A stretch of DNA of 64,000 nucleotides, taken from assembly GCF_019249655.2 (NCBI RefSeq), contig NZ_CP137557.1, forward strand, positions 3,133,001 through 3,197,000. Direction: 5' to 3'. The DNA comes from Segatella copri. GTDB taxonomy: Bacteria; Bacteroidota; Bacteroidia; Bacteroidales; Bacteroidaceae. The notes beneath the pieces are model-generated. The model was given only the letters and a program-made list of their open reading frames with translations. It did no database searches and had not been told where the DNA came from. Each line of letters opens with the position of its first letter. Within the stretch, counting starts at the first letter, position 1. Positions 31,475 through 42,400 of this stretch are shown in pieces. The position numbers and the translations under genes were made by a program.

Positions 31475-31939
31475 ATGGATGAAATACTTAGTGGCCAGGT
31501 ACTGGTCAATGGCACCGACATCTGGAAAGAATATGGTGTTTTTCTGACAGAAGACAAAAAGGGCGACATGGCCAATCTGACCGCCATACTTACACCAAGC
31601 AAGACAAAGGATGAAACGGCAGTGAACATTAGAGAGGAGGATGGTGAAAAATACTCTGACGTATTGACACCAAAAAATGAGGCTCGTGACGTGGAACTGT
31701 ATTTTGCCATGTATAACAAGACAAAGGAAGGATGGTTGAAGTCGTATGCCGATTTCATCAAGTTCCTGAAGCAAGGCAAAAACGGTTGGCTTGACTTCAC
31801 TTTTCCTGACCTTGATTTGACATTGCACATGAGATTCTTGGATTGCGGAAAGTTTAAACCTCTGACCTATATCTGGAAAGATGGTGTTCAAGCAAGCAAA
31901 TTCAAAGTGAAATTCCGTGAGCCAGTACCCATCATTTAA
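31475..31939 (+). CDS. Distal tail (Dit-like) protein
   Basis: 154 aa, 1 bp after the tape measure stop. ILSGQVLVNGTDIWKEYGVFL, then YSDVLTPKNEARDVELYFAMYNKTKEGWLKSYADFIKFL and LTLHMRFLDCGKFKPLTYIW...FKVKFREPVPII read as the N-terminal ring domain of a distal tail protein. Such a protein links the tube to the baseplate hub encoded next. Assigned by position and pattern. Confidence 0.6.
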   Translation: MDEILSGQVLVNGTDIWKEYGVFLTEDKKGDMANLTAILTPSKTKDETAVNIREEDGEKYSDVLTPKNEARDVELYFAMYNKTKEGWLKSYADFIKFLKQGKNGWLDFTFPDLDLTLHMRFLDCGKFKPLTYIWKDGVQASKFKVKFREPVPII

Positions 31940-31963
31940 ATGACATTATAACAGTATTGAAAC

Positions 31964-34900
31964 ATGGTTCAAACAATATACGACAAAACAGGCTATGCAA
32001 AGGCAGAGATTGCCCCTGATGACAGCTCAACCCAGGTGAAGGAGGTGCAGGGTGACAACATCCTCACTCTTTCATTCACCCATTATGCCAACATTGCCCT
32101 TGACGTGAACGATTACACGGACTTTGAGGGCGAACGTTATTGGCTGATGGAAAAGTATGCCCCAAAGCAGAACAACGAAACAGAATGGGTGTATGACTTG
32201 AAACTGTATGGCATAGAGAGCATCATCAAGCGTTTCTTGGTGCTTGAAACCACCGATGGCAATACTGAACCAGTGTTCACTCTCACGGCTCCACCACGTG
32301 ACCATGTGAAGATGATAGTGAAGTGCATCAATAATGGCTTGGATCATACTACTGACTGGAAGATTGGCCAAGTGGATGGCACTGATAACATTGTCATTGA
32401 CTATGATGGCAAGTATTGCGATGAAGCCTTGAAGGAAATCGCTGAAAAGGTAGGTGGAAAGGCAGAATGGTGGATTGAAGGGCAAACCGTAAACATTTGC
32501 CGTTGTGAGCATGGTGAGGAACTTGCCATTGGCTATGGCAATGGATTGACGGAACTGGAGCGAGACACCAGCAACACAGCCAAGTTCTACACACGTCTGT
32601 TCCCGATTGGTAGCACACGAAATATCGACCCTGAGAAATATGGGCATAATCGATTGATGTTGCCTGGTGGCTTGAAATACATCGAACTTCATACTGAGGA
32701 ATACGGCATATATGACCATTATGAGCAAGATGCCTTTTCTGACATATACCCACGCCGTTTGGGTATGGTTAGCAGTGTGCGCTCGGAGACTAAGACGGAT
32801 GATGACGGCAATCCTTTCATCATCTACTACTTCAAGGATGACACGCTCAATTTCGACCCAAATGAATACGAGCTTGCCAATGAGGTAAAGCGTGTTTCCT
32901 TCCAAGATGGTGAACTCGCAGGTCTTGGAACGGATGATGACCATTACTTTGAGGTGAATTTCGACAGCAAGACACGTGAGTTTGAAATTATCACAATATG
33001 GCCATACGATGATGACACGCAACTGCCAGGTGGCAATCTTGTCCCCAAAGAGGGCAACCATTACATTCTTTGGAACATCAGAATGCCAGATGAATATTAC
33101 ACGCTTGCAGAAGAAGAGTTCCGCACGGCTGTTGACCAATATAATGCTGAACACTGGCAAGACATCAGCATCTACAAAGGCAAGACCGACCATGTTTGGG
33201 TGGAACATAACAATGCAGACTTGTTTGTTGGTCGCAGGGTAAGGCTTGAAAGTGAGAAGTTTTTTCCAGACACAGGATATAGAAGCAGCCGGATAACCAA
33301 AGTAACAAGAAAGGTTGTTTTGCCGTCACAAGTGGACTTGGAAATCAGTGATGCGCTCCAAAGTGGCACATTGGATCAGGTGAATGACAGCTTGACCAAC
33401 ATCAAAAACTATACACGTGAACGCACATCTGGAAGTTTTCCAGACATCATCCGTACATGGGATAATACTTTGCCAACTGACACAAATCTGTTCTCAGCTC
33501 GAAGAAGCCAAAGGGAGTTTTTGAGCAAGAAGAAAATTGATCGAGCAAAAAAGAAAATCATCTTTGATGAGGGCATTGACCTCGGTGACTTTGTGGAGGG
33601 CGTTGCAGGTGGTCACTTGGATGGCAAAGGCAATGGTGAGCTGTTGACAATGGTTGTGCGCCAACTTTTGAGAAGTGCCAAGTTTGTTGATGGCTTCAAT
33701 GGTGAGGGATGGCAGCTTTGGATTGATGAAAGTGGTCTTTCCAATCTTACTGTTGACAAACTGACCGTGCGCCAGATAATGACCATCTTTGAACTTTTGA
33801 TAAATAAGGTCAGAAGTGTCGGTGGTCAGATTTGCGTAAGTGCAGCCAATGGCAAGGTAAAGAGCGTTGAAGAGCAAGATGGCTATTTCCTTATTCACTT
33901 CGAGCAAGAGAACACCTTTGTAGCACATGACTTGATGCGATGCCAGACCTTCACAGGTGCAAACCTGAAAAGCTACTGGGTGGAGGTGGCAGGTATGAGC
34001 GATGGCGGCATTCTCGTAGCCAAGGAAGAGTTTGACAAGACGGAACCAGCAGAAGGCGATGAATGTGTATTGATGGGCAACACCACAAATGGCAATCGCC
34101 AAAACCTCATACTCATATCAGCCACAGAAGACGGACAGCCCAGGATTGATGTCATGGATGGTGTGAACGGCAAGAGCTTCACCAATGCCTTGCGTGCAAG
34201 ACTTGGCAATCTTGACGGAATCAAGGATGATTGGTTTCCTTCCAACAATCAACCACATGGAAACGGTCTATATTCCGATAATGCCTACTTGCGTGGCACG
34301 TTCCTCTTGGTGACTGGTGAAGACATCAAGACCAAGTTTGAGATAACGGAAGGAAAGATTGAATCCGCTGTTGAAGGACTGAGACAGGACTTTGCAAGTG
34401 ATCGAGGCTACTTGAACAATCCATCATTTTCTGATGGCATGGACAAATGGGCAACAGAGAATGAAACTGTTTTCTTCCTCGCTGGCAATCGTTGGATATG
34501 GACTAACGGAAAGGCTTTGTCGAAACGTGGCAACAGCGCAAGTGTCTGCAAGGACATGGGCAGAACTGTTGTACGCATCAGAAACAAGTACATCAGCCAA
34601 AAGAACACCAACTTGCAGAGCATTCCACCAATGACCACAAGAGAAGACGGAACCAAAGAGGCCATTCCTGTTTTCCTCACGTTCTTCTACCGATGTGCCA
34701 AGGCTGGCACACTGACCGTGGAGTTTGAGAATGTTGATAAAACTGGCTTTGAAAATTTCAACTCTATGCACGTTGAAGAGAAAATTGCTGAAACTGATGG
34801 CTACAAGCAATATTCTTGCAATGGCCTTTGGAACGGTACTGGTGATTTCAAACTGAGCTTCACAGGCGACATCTATCTGTATATGCTCATTCTCTCAACT

Positions 34901-36190
34901 GACCGTGTGGAATCATTGGCATACAAGTATAAAACACTTTTTGAACAAAGCGAAAAACTTGTAAGGATTGCAGCCCAAAATTTTGACAAGGACGGCAATG
35001 TGTTGGCAGAAAGCGACATTATAACAACAGCAAAGTACAATGAACTTATCAGCCAAAGATTCAATGATGATGGAAGTCTGAAAAACCAAGCTGGACTTGT
35101 GACAGCTACAGACTATGCAGAATGGTTGCGACAGTACAATTCTGACATGATGGGATTGAATGAGAAAATTGGCAATTATGTCAGCATCGAGGCTTTTGCA
35201 GGTATGTTTGCCACAGCGGTAGATGAAGACAAGAACATTGTCAAACAGGCAGACATTTCCGCATTCGTCACAAAAGATGAAAATGGAAATTTGGAAAGCG
35301 GTGTGCATATCTGTGCCGACAACATCAAGCTGGAAGGACTTGTGACTGCCAACGAAAATTTCAAAATATTGGAGGATGGTAGCATTGAGGCACAAAATGC
35401 CAAGATAAAAGGTAAAATTGAGGCTTATGAAGGCAAAATAGGATATTTCCTGATAGACAACCAAGGCTTGTATTATGGCGACCCAGCAAAATGGACAGAT
35501 AATAGTTATAAACAAGATTTAGCGGCAATTAGACCAGGACTGATTAAGTTACAATCACAAGTAGGAGTATTCAAGCCAGGTGATGTGGCTAACATAAAGG
35601 TTGCTATTGGCAATGGTGCAGACCCACAACAGACAGAATCAACTTCCTGGTGCAATTGTGCTGGTTATTTTTATCGGCAGATGAATCCTGATCCTGGTGA
35701 CTGTTATTTGCCAGCAGTGAAAATAATAAGTGATAATGTCTTGAGTCGTGATGTTGCACTTTATACAAAAGGAGCTATTGTATGTGATGGAGGATTCTTA
35801 GAAATTGGTAGAATTATCAATACAACAAAAGCAGGTACAGCTTACATCATAACACTCGACCATGGTACGACATTGACCGCTTTTAATAATTCTTCTGGTA
35901 ACACATGGGTTTCCTTGCCAAAATTGGATGAAATACGATTGCAGCTTGGAATAGAAGAAAGTAAAACCTTTTGTGTCCCTGTTAAAATCATAAATAGCTC
36001 AAAGAGTTCTAACAATGTTTATGTTAAAATAAATGGTGATGGCGATTTGCTAAACCATGATGGAGGACATTGGCGTGATGATAACAGAAACACAGACCAA
36101 CTTTGCTTAGGAAAAGGTGACAGTGTAAGCATAGCCCTTACTTATGTTAGTGGCTCCTATTATGGTCAAGTATTAGACATAAACCGTTAA
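31964..36190 (+). CDS. Large tail-associated protein (hub/Tal and fibre-like)
   Basis: 1408 aa. N-terminal ~370 residues resemble a tail hub (LDVNDYTDFEGERYWLMEKYAPKQ..., WWIEGQTVNICRCEHGEELAIGYGNGLTELERD). Middle ~540-780 is a beta-rich segment with GGHLDGKGNGELLTMVV, typical of baseplate proteins of Bacteroidales phages. The region ~790-1200 holds carbohydrate-module-like sequence and helices (TEGKIESAVEGLRQDF, AEWLRQYNSDMMGLNEKIGNYVSIEAFAGMF). The C-terminus (~1200-1408) is a beta-rich tip. It does not contain the DGR variable repeat. Structural role in adsorption/DNA delivery is inferred. Confidence 0.75.
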   Translation: MVQTIYDKTGYAKAEIAPDDSSTQVKEVQGDNILTLSFTHYANIALDVNDYTDFEGERYWLMEKYAPKQNNETEWVYDLKLYGIESIIKRFLVLETTDGNTEPVFTLTAPPRDHVKMIVKCINNGLDHTTDWKIGQVDGTDNIVIDYDGKYCDEALKEIAEKVGGKAEWWIEGQTVNICRCEHGEELAIGYGNGLTELERDTSNTAKFYTRLFPIGSTRNIDPEKYGHNRLMLPGGLKYIELHTEEYGIYDHYEQDAFSDIYPRRLGMVSSVRSETKTDDDGNPFIIYYFKDDTLNFDPNEYELANEVKRVSFQDGELAGLGTDDDHYFEVNFDSKTREFEIITIWPYDDDTQLPGGNLVPKEGNHYILWNIRMPDEYYTLAEEEFRTAVDQYNAEHWQDISIYKGKTDHVWVEHNNADLFVGRRVRLESEKFFPDTGYRSSRITKVTRKVVLPSQVDLEISDALQSGTLDQVNDSLTNIKNYTRERTSGSFPDIIRTWDNTLPTDTNLFSARRSQREFLSKKKIDRAKKKIIFDEGIDLGDFVEGVAGGHLDGKGNGELLTMVVRQLLRSAKFVDGFNGEGWQLWIDESGLSNLTVDKLTVRQIMTIFELLINKVRSVGGQICVSAANGKVKSVEEQDGYFLIHFEQENTFVAHDLMRCQTFTGANLKSYWVEVAGMSDGGILVAKEEFDKTEPAEGDECVLMGNTTNGNRQNLILISATEDGQPRIDVMDGVNGKSFTNALRARLGNLDGIKDDWFPSNNQPHGNGLYSDNAYLRGTFLLVTGEDIKTKFEITEGKIESAVEGLRQDFASDRGYLNNPSFSDGMDKWATENETVFFLAGNRWIWTNGKALSKRGNSASVCKDMGRTVVRIRNKYISQKNTNLQSIPPMTTREDGTKEAIPVFLTFFYRCAKAGTLTVEFENVDKTGFENFNSMHVEEKIAETDGYKQYSCNGLWNGTGDFKLSFTGDIYLYMLILSTDRVESLAYKYKTLFEQSEKLVRIAAQNFDKDGNVLAESDIITTAKYNELISQRFNDDGSLKNQAGLVTATDYAEWLRQYNSDMMGLNEKIGNYVSIEAFAGMFATAVDEDKNIVKQADISAFVTKDENGNLESGVHICADNIKLEGLVTANENFKILEDGSIEAQNAKIKGKIEAYEGKIGYFLIDNQGLYYGDPAKWTDNSYKQDLAAIRPGLIKLQSQVGVFKPGDVANIKVAIGNGADPQQTESTSWCNCAGYFYRQMNPDPGDCYLPAVKIISDNVLSRDVALYTKGAIVCDGGFLEIGRIINTTKAGTAYIITLDHGTTLTAFNNSSGNTWVSLPKLDEIRLQLGIEESKTFCVPVKIINSSKSSNNVYVKINGDGDLLNHDGGHWRDDNRNTDQLCLGKGDSVSIALTYVSGSYYGQVLDINR

Positions 36191-36200
36191 AAAACAAGAT

Positions 36201-36485
36201 ATGGCAAAAATAGATTTTCAAAATTTCACTATTCCTGTAGGGATTAGTAAAAAAAGAAAGCAAACAGGTGACGCTCGTGAAACCATTGCAAATTTGGTTT
36301 ACACTCGTTCCATGGGAATAAAAGCACATCATTTGGCTTTCAAAATATATGAGAGCAATGGTGCAACGGAATTTTCCGATGATGAAGTCAATCTCATAAA
36401 AGAACTTGTGGAACACTATTGTTTTCCAAGTATCATAGACGCTTTGAATGAGCAACTAAATTGTCAAACGGATAAAAACGAATAA
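36201..36485 (+). CDS. Small protein between hub and adhesin, unknown
   Basis: 94 aa. MAKIDFQNFTIPVGISKKRKQTGDARETIANLVYTRSMGIKAHHLAFKIYES..., no membrane segment. Gaps of 10 bp before and 2 bp after place it in the tail operon. The C-terminal helix (DDEVNLIKELVEHYCFPSIIDALNEQL) is plausible for oligomerisation. It could be a chaperone or joint for the fibre encoded next; no family recognised. Confidence 0.65.
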   Translation: MAKIDFQNFTIPVGISKKRKQTGDARETIANLVYTRSMGIKAHHLAFKIYESNGATEFSDDEVNLIKELVEHYCFPSIIDALNEQLNCQTDKNE

Positions 36486-36487
36486 CT

Positions 36488-39400
36488 ATGGCATTGACAA
36501 ACGAAGAGAAGCAAGAACTACTCAATGCGATGAAAGCTGAATCGCAAGGTGTAGATGAACTGGAGCAAGTAGATACCTTGGACGGTATCATGAGCCTTCC
36601 AGCCTTACGAGGTGAGGAAGTAGTGAGTGCGCCAATAAAGCTGCTGACCAAACCAGCGGAGGATGCTGTGGCAAATGCAGTAAGTGCAGCAAATCGAGCA
36701 ACGGAAGCAGCGCAAACCGTGTATTCTATCACACAGGTCGCAAATTCTGCTGCAAGTGCAGCCAATGCAGCCGCGTCAGCAGCTTCTGATGCAGCGGAAG
36801 AAGCTAATAATGCTGTGGCTGCTGCATCTGAGGTTGTGGCTAAATACGAGAATGTAGCCAAGGCTGCTTTCAATGGTGCAACGGCACGTTTTTCCTATAT
36901 GGTGGAATCTGCCACAATACAACTTCAATCATCCATTGCCAAGGGCGGTGTAATCGTCTATGTGCAGAGCCAAAAGCAATTTGCCTATTATGTGGGTGGC
37001 AAGTATTACGGCAACTGGGCTGTTGAAGGTGTTCCCAATGCGGAATTGTACCGTGGTGAGGATGTTTCAAGCATACAGAAAAACAAGGTTTATCTTTGTG
37101 GTGATGTTCTCTATGTTTGGAGCGATGAAGAAAATGACCTTGTTGAAATCAGTGGCAGCGGTGGCGGTAACACGTACAATGTGACTGAGCAAGTTCCGCT
37201 TGAAAACGGTTACTATACGCTTGCCACTGCCATCAAAGCAGTGGAGGAAAAGCAGCGTACCAAGGGACGTTGCATAACTTATGAGGTATCACAAGGCAAG
37301 TGGGAGACCAAGCAATTCATTGGCACGAATCTTTCAAGCTGGGAATCAATTTCAAGTTGGGAAGATTTCGGCGGTGCAGGGACTGTCAAGAGTATAACGG
37401 TAAATGGCACGAAGCAAACACCTGATTCCACTGGCAATGTGAATGTGGCCATCAAGGAAACTGAGATTGATGAAAGCCTTGACGCAAACAGCACAAACCC
37501 TGTGCAGAACTCAGCGGTAACGGCAAAGTTCAATGAGGTGGAGGCTAACACCATCTTTGGTGGCAATGCGGAACTTAGTGAGGATGAAAGCACGGTACAT
37601 CTTACCTTAACCAACAAGAGTGGTGCGGAAGTTGTAGGCTTGGACATTCCTGCAGGTAAAGGTGGCGGTGGTGGAGATTCTTCCACCACAAAGATTGTTT
37701 TGGGTTCATCTGTTGACAATCTGGTCATCAAGGAAGGTGGCAATGCACAACTTACATACACCTACGACCACCAATATAGCAGCGGTGACGAAAAAGGCAC
37801 ATCCACTGGTCAGAAAGCTACCATTGAGATAGAAATGAAACGCGGCTCTATCACCATGTACCATGACACCATCGAGGATGTGAGCAAGGGTAGCTATACG
37901 CTTGACCTTTCCAAATATTTGCAGGTCGGCACTACGGACATCTATGTGAAAGCGTCCACCACTGACCCTACAACAGGAAAGAAACAGACCAAACAGAGCT
38001 ATGTGAGTGTAAAGGTTGTTACTCTTACGCTCACAAGCAGCTTCAATCTTGCGGAGGCGATAGCCAAAGGTGGCTATGGCACGAACGAAACTATCAGCAT
38101 CCCATACGCCGTAAGCGGTTCGGGTACTAAGGTTGTAACACTCTATGTGGACGGCAAGCAACAGAATGCCCACACCATAACACGCAGCGGAACAACCAAC
38201 AGCAGTTTCTCATTGTCCATGACCGCATACAGCGTTGGAAGACATACCATACAGATGGTAGCGGAAATGGAGGCAAGTGCAGACCTTACCTTAAAGAGTG
38301 ACAGTATCTACATTGACATTCTGAAAACTGGAAGCAACACACCATTTATTGGAACAATGATGACACACTCGGACGGTAGTATTTTTACAACGAATCACTT
38401 GACACCATCATTGGAGATAGGGCAATATGAGCAAGTGAAGTTTGAGTTTGTCGCCTACGATCCTTCAACGACACCAGCGGACGTGAGCGTTTATCGCAAC
38501 GACATCAAGACACAGAACGTGAACGTGCCAAGAACCACACAAATATATACAAACCGATTCCTCGAAAAGGGAACTGTGCCAATGAAGTTCAAATGTGGTG
38601 TCACAGAATACAAGTTTTACATTGACGTGAAGGAAAGTGGCATTGACATAACCGAGACAACATCAGGCTTGCAGTTGAAGCTCACAGCCTCTGGTCGTAG
38701 CAACAGCGAAAGCACACCGTCTGAATGGAGTTATAACGGCATCAAAACCACGTTCAAAGGGTTCGACTGGAAAAGTAACGGATGGACGGGGGACGCATTA
38801 AAGTTGACCAACGGCGCAAACATCGAAATTGGTTATGCCCCATTCAAGAGCGATGCCACGACCAATGGAGCCACTTATGAAATGGAACTGATGTGCTCTA
38901 ATGTGACAGACAGAAACGGTGTTGTCATTGATTGTATGAATGGCAATGTCGGTTTTAAGCTGACAACGCAAGAGGCAATAATGAGAACTGGGGCAGGTTC
39001 GGAGGTCAATACACTTTTTGCGAGTGGGTTGAATCTAAAAATAGCCTTTGTGGTGCAAGAGAAGTTAGGCAACCGTTTGATGGAACTCTATGTGAACGGC
39101 ATCCTTTGTGGTGCAAAGCAGTACGCCAACACAGACAGCCTTTTGCAATCGTCACCTGTCAACATAAAGGTAGGAAGCGACAGCGCAGACGTTGAACTGA
39201 GAAACATCCGTGTCTATAACCGTGCGCTTGGCGATGATGAGGAACTTGCCAACTATATGGTTGACCGTCCGACAACGGATGAAATGGTGGTGTTGTTCGA
39301 GAACAATCAGGTGATGAATGATGAGGGTACTGATGTCGATATGGACAAACTTAGAGCCAAGGGCAAGAGCGTGATGCGCATCGTGGGTGATGTAAATTTG

Positions 39401-42400
39401 GTCAATCAGACAAACAACAAGAAGTTTGAGGTTCCTGTTGACATTTACTTTTATTCTGCCTATGGCAAGGAGTACGACTTCATCATCTATCAGTGCGGAT
39501 TGCGCATACAAGGAACTTCCTCAACCACATACCCAAGAAAGAACTACCGCTTATATTTCGGTCGTTCCAGCAAGTATGGTACAAAACTGTATGTCAATGG
39601 CGCGGAAGTTCCAGATTGTATGTACTCATTCAAGCCAGGCGCACGTCCGATCAATATTTTCTGCTTGAAGGCAGATTTCTCGGATTCCTCTTCAACCCAC
39701 AACACTGGAGCTGTGAGAATCGTCAATGACATCTGGAAGCGTTGCGGATGGCTCACACCACCGCAAAAGGCATATACTGGCAACTATGATGTCCGTATCG
39801 GTGTGGATGGTTTCCCAATAGATTTGTTCTATGATAATGACAATACTGGTGAAAACATCTATCTTGGCAAATATAACTTCAACAATGAGAAAAGTGGAAG
39901 TGCGGCCATCTATGGCTTTGAGGGGATCGAGGGATTCAACGATGAGGCTACTTTGGGCGGACAGCGAAACAAATGTATCTGTCTGGAGTTTCTGAATAAC
40001 TCTGAGGCACTTTGTCTTTTCGGTACGGCTGATATGGGAACGTTCGCCAATGCTTTGGAGTTCCGATTTAAGGCAGATGATACCTGGGCGACCGCTAACG
40101 AGGATGACAAGGCAGCGGTAAAACGTCTTTGGTCTTGGATTCTGTCATGCAAGGGGAATCCAACCAAGTTTTATGCGGAATACCAAGATTACTTCGACAA
40201 CGACAGCCCGTTTGCCTGGTATATAATAACAGACTATTTCATGGCAGTGGATAACCGTGCCAAGAATATGATGCTTGTGACATGGGACGGCATACATTGG
40301 CAGTTCATTCCATACGACATGGACACCATCTTTGGTGAGCGCAACGATTCCGTCCTGAAATATGACTATACGATTACATGGGAAACAATGGATGAAAGCA
40401 TTGGCTCCTATGCCTTCGCTGGACATGACAGCGTACTTTGGGAGCTTGTGAGGGGATGCCCCGACAAACTGAGAGAAGTGGCTGACAAGATTCGCTCAAA
40501 CATGAGCCTCGAATATGTGCTGAACGTGTTCAATGTGGAGCAGATGGGCAACTGGTGTGAACGCATATACAATAAGGATGGCATATACAAGTATATCACT
40601 CCTTTGACGGAAGGCGTGACAACAGCAGATGGTACCAACTATTATGATTACCTCTATGCCTTGCAGGGAAGCCGATACGCACACCGTACTTTCACCATCC
40701 AAAACCGCTTTGCGCTGTTGGATAGTAAATATGTGTGTGGTACATACAGAAAGGACAGCTTTGCAGCTTACTTTGGCTACAAGTTCGGAAGCGACAACCG
40801 AAAGATAAAGATAACATCCAGCGAACGTTATTATTTCGGATACGGCTATACGAGTGGCACACCACACCAGAGCGCAATACTGGCAGAGAATACTGGCAGC
40901 ACAGTTCAACTTACACTTGACACGGACTTGATTGTGAATGATCCTCAATATGTCTATGGCGCAAGTCGTATCTTGGGGCTTGACCTCACGGATGTCAGCC
41001 ATGCCATATTGCAGACGCTCAATCTCAACAACTGTTCGGCACTTCGCACACTTGATGTCAGTTGCTCTGCCACTCAGACAACGCTCAACGCATTGCTTGT
41101 AAACGGATGCAGGAACCTTCGCTCACTCAATATGACTGGATTGAAGTCTTCAAGTTTTACAGGTATTGACCTGAGCGCAAACACCAAGTTGGAAACATTC
41201 CGTGCTGGCAAGAGTGCCTTGACAGGCGTAAGCTTCGCACAAGGTTCACCATTGAAGACCGTAGTATTACCTTCAACGCTGCAAACCTTGGAACTTCGCT
41301 ATCTTGGCAAGCTCACAAACAGCAGCCTCACACTCGAAGGCACGTCAAATGTCACACGCCTTGTGGTGGATAATTGTCCATTGATAAATTGGCAGACGCT
41401 TTACAACAGATGCAGCAACGTGAAATATCTACGTGTCACAGGCATAGACATGGAAGGTGACGGAACCTTGCTGAAAAATATGCTTTCAATGGGTGGCGTG
41501 GATGAGAACGGTGGCAATGTTGATTCATGCCGATTGGTCGGTACATATCGCCTCACCACATACATTGCCGATGAGGAATACAGGAAGTGGCAGGAACATT
41601 TCCCTGAGCTGAATATCATTCAACCTGAGTACACCATGATAGAGTTTGATGACAGCGTGGCAGATGATGCCAACGTGTCCAACCTTGACAATAAGACTGG
41701 CTACAAGTACGGCAATGACTATGTTCCAAGCGGTCACATTACAGCACTTTTGAAGAAACGCCATCGTGTCCTTGCCAAGGTAACAAAAAAGCCAACGACA
41801 CGTTCTGTCAAAATTGCAGGCATTGATACGACAGCAAACAACCTTGACGGCGTTGTCACCATCTATCCGTTGCATGATGAAAATTCCAACTATTATGCGG
41901 ATGCGGAAGCCGTGGTAAATTGCACAGCAGCTAAGTTGAATGGCTCAGAAGGTGATATTATGATGTACGAGCCACACCGATGGATAAAGGGAGTCAATGA
42001 TTACCTGAACAACAAGCACTACAGCTGTTATAGCAGCAATCTTGCCATGCCATCAGTGCCAAAAGCAAAGGTCATTTTGCTTGGCGAGATACAAAGCAGT
42101 AACAACTACAGAAAAGGATATAAGGTAATGAGTGGCAAGGACACCTTGCAAAACTCATATACAGCCGATAGTAGCTATGCTGTTTGTCGTGTGCCAGTAT
42201 CGGGGTACAAGCGTGTTCGTTTCCCTTCCGTTCCTGGTACCAACCTTGTGGGTAGTATATTCACCAATGATTCGGGGAAGGTGGTTAAGACTATTGTTGT
42301 GCCAACGCTCAGCAACAAGTTTGAGGCTGGAATGTATTTGATTTCCGACATTCCTTCTGGAGCGACATATCTCAACTTCACCATATTGCTGACTGCTGAG

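Noticed and set aside
31964..36190. Second DGR variable repeat in the other fibre-like gene
   Set aside because: No match to GTCGGCTCGCGTCTGG or to the GCGAAT-rich core was found at its 3' end.
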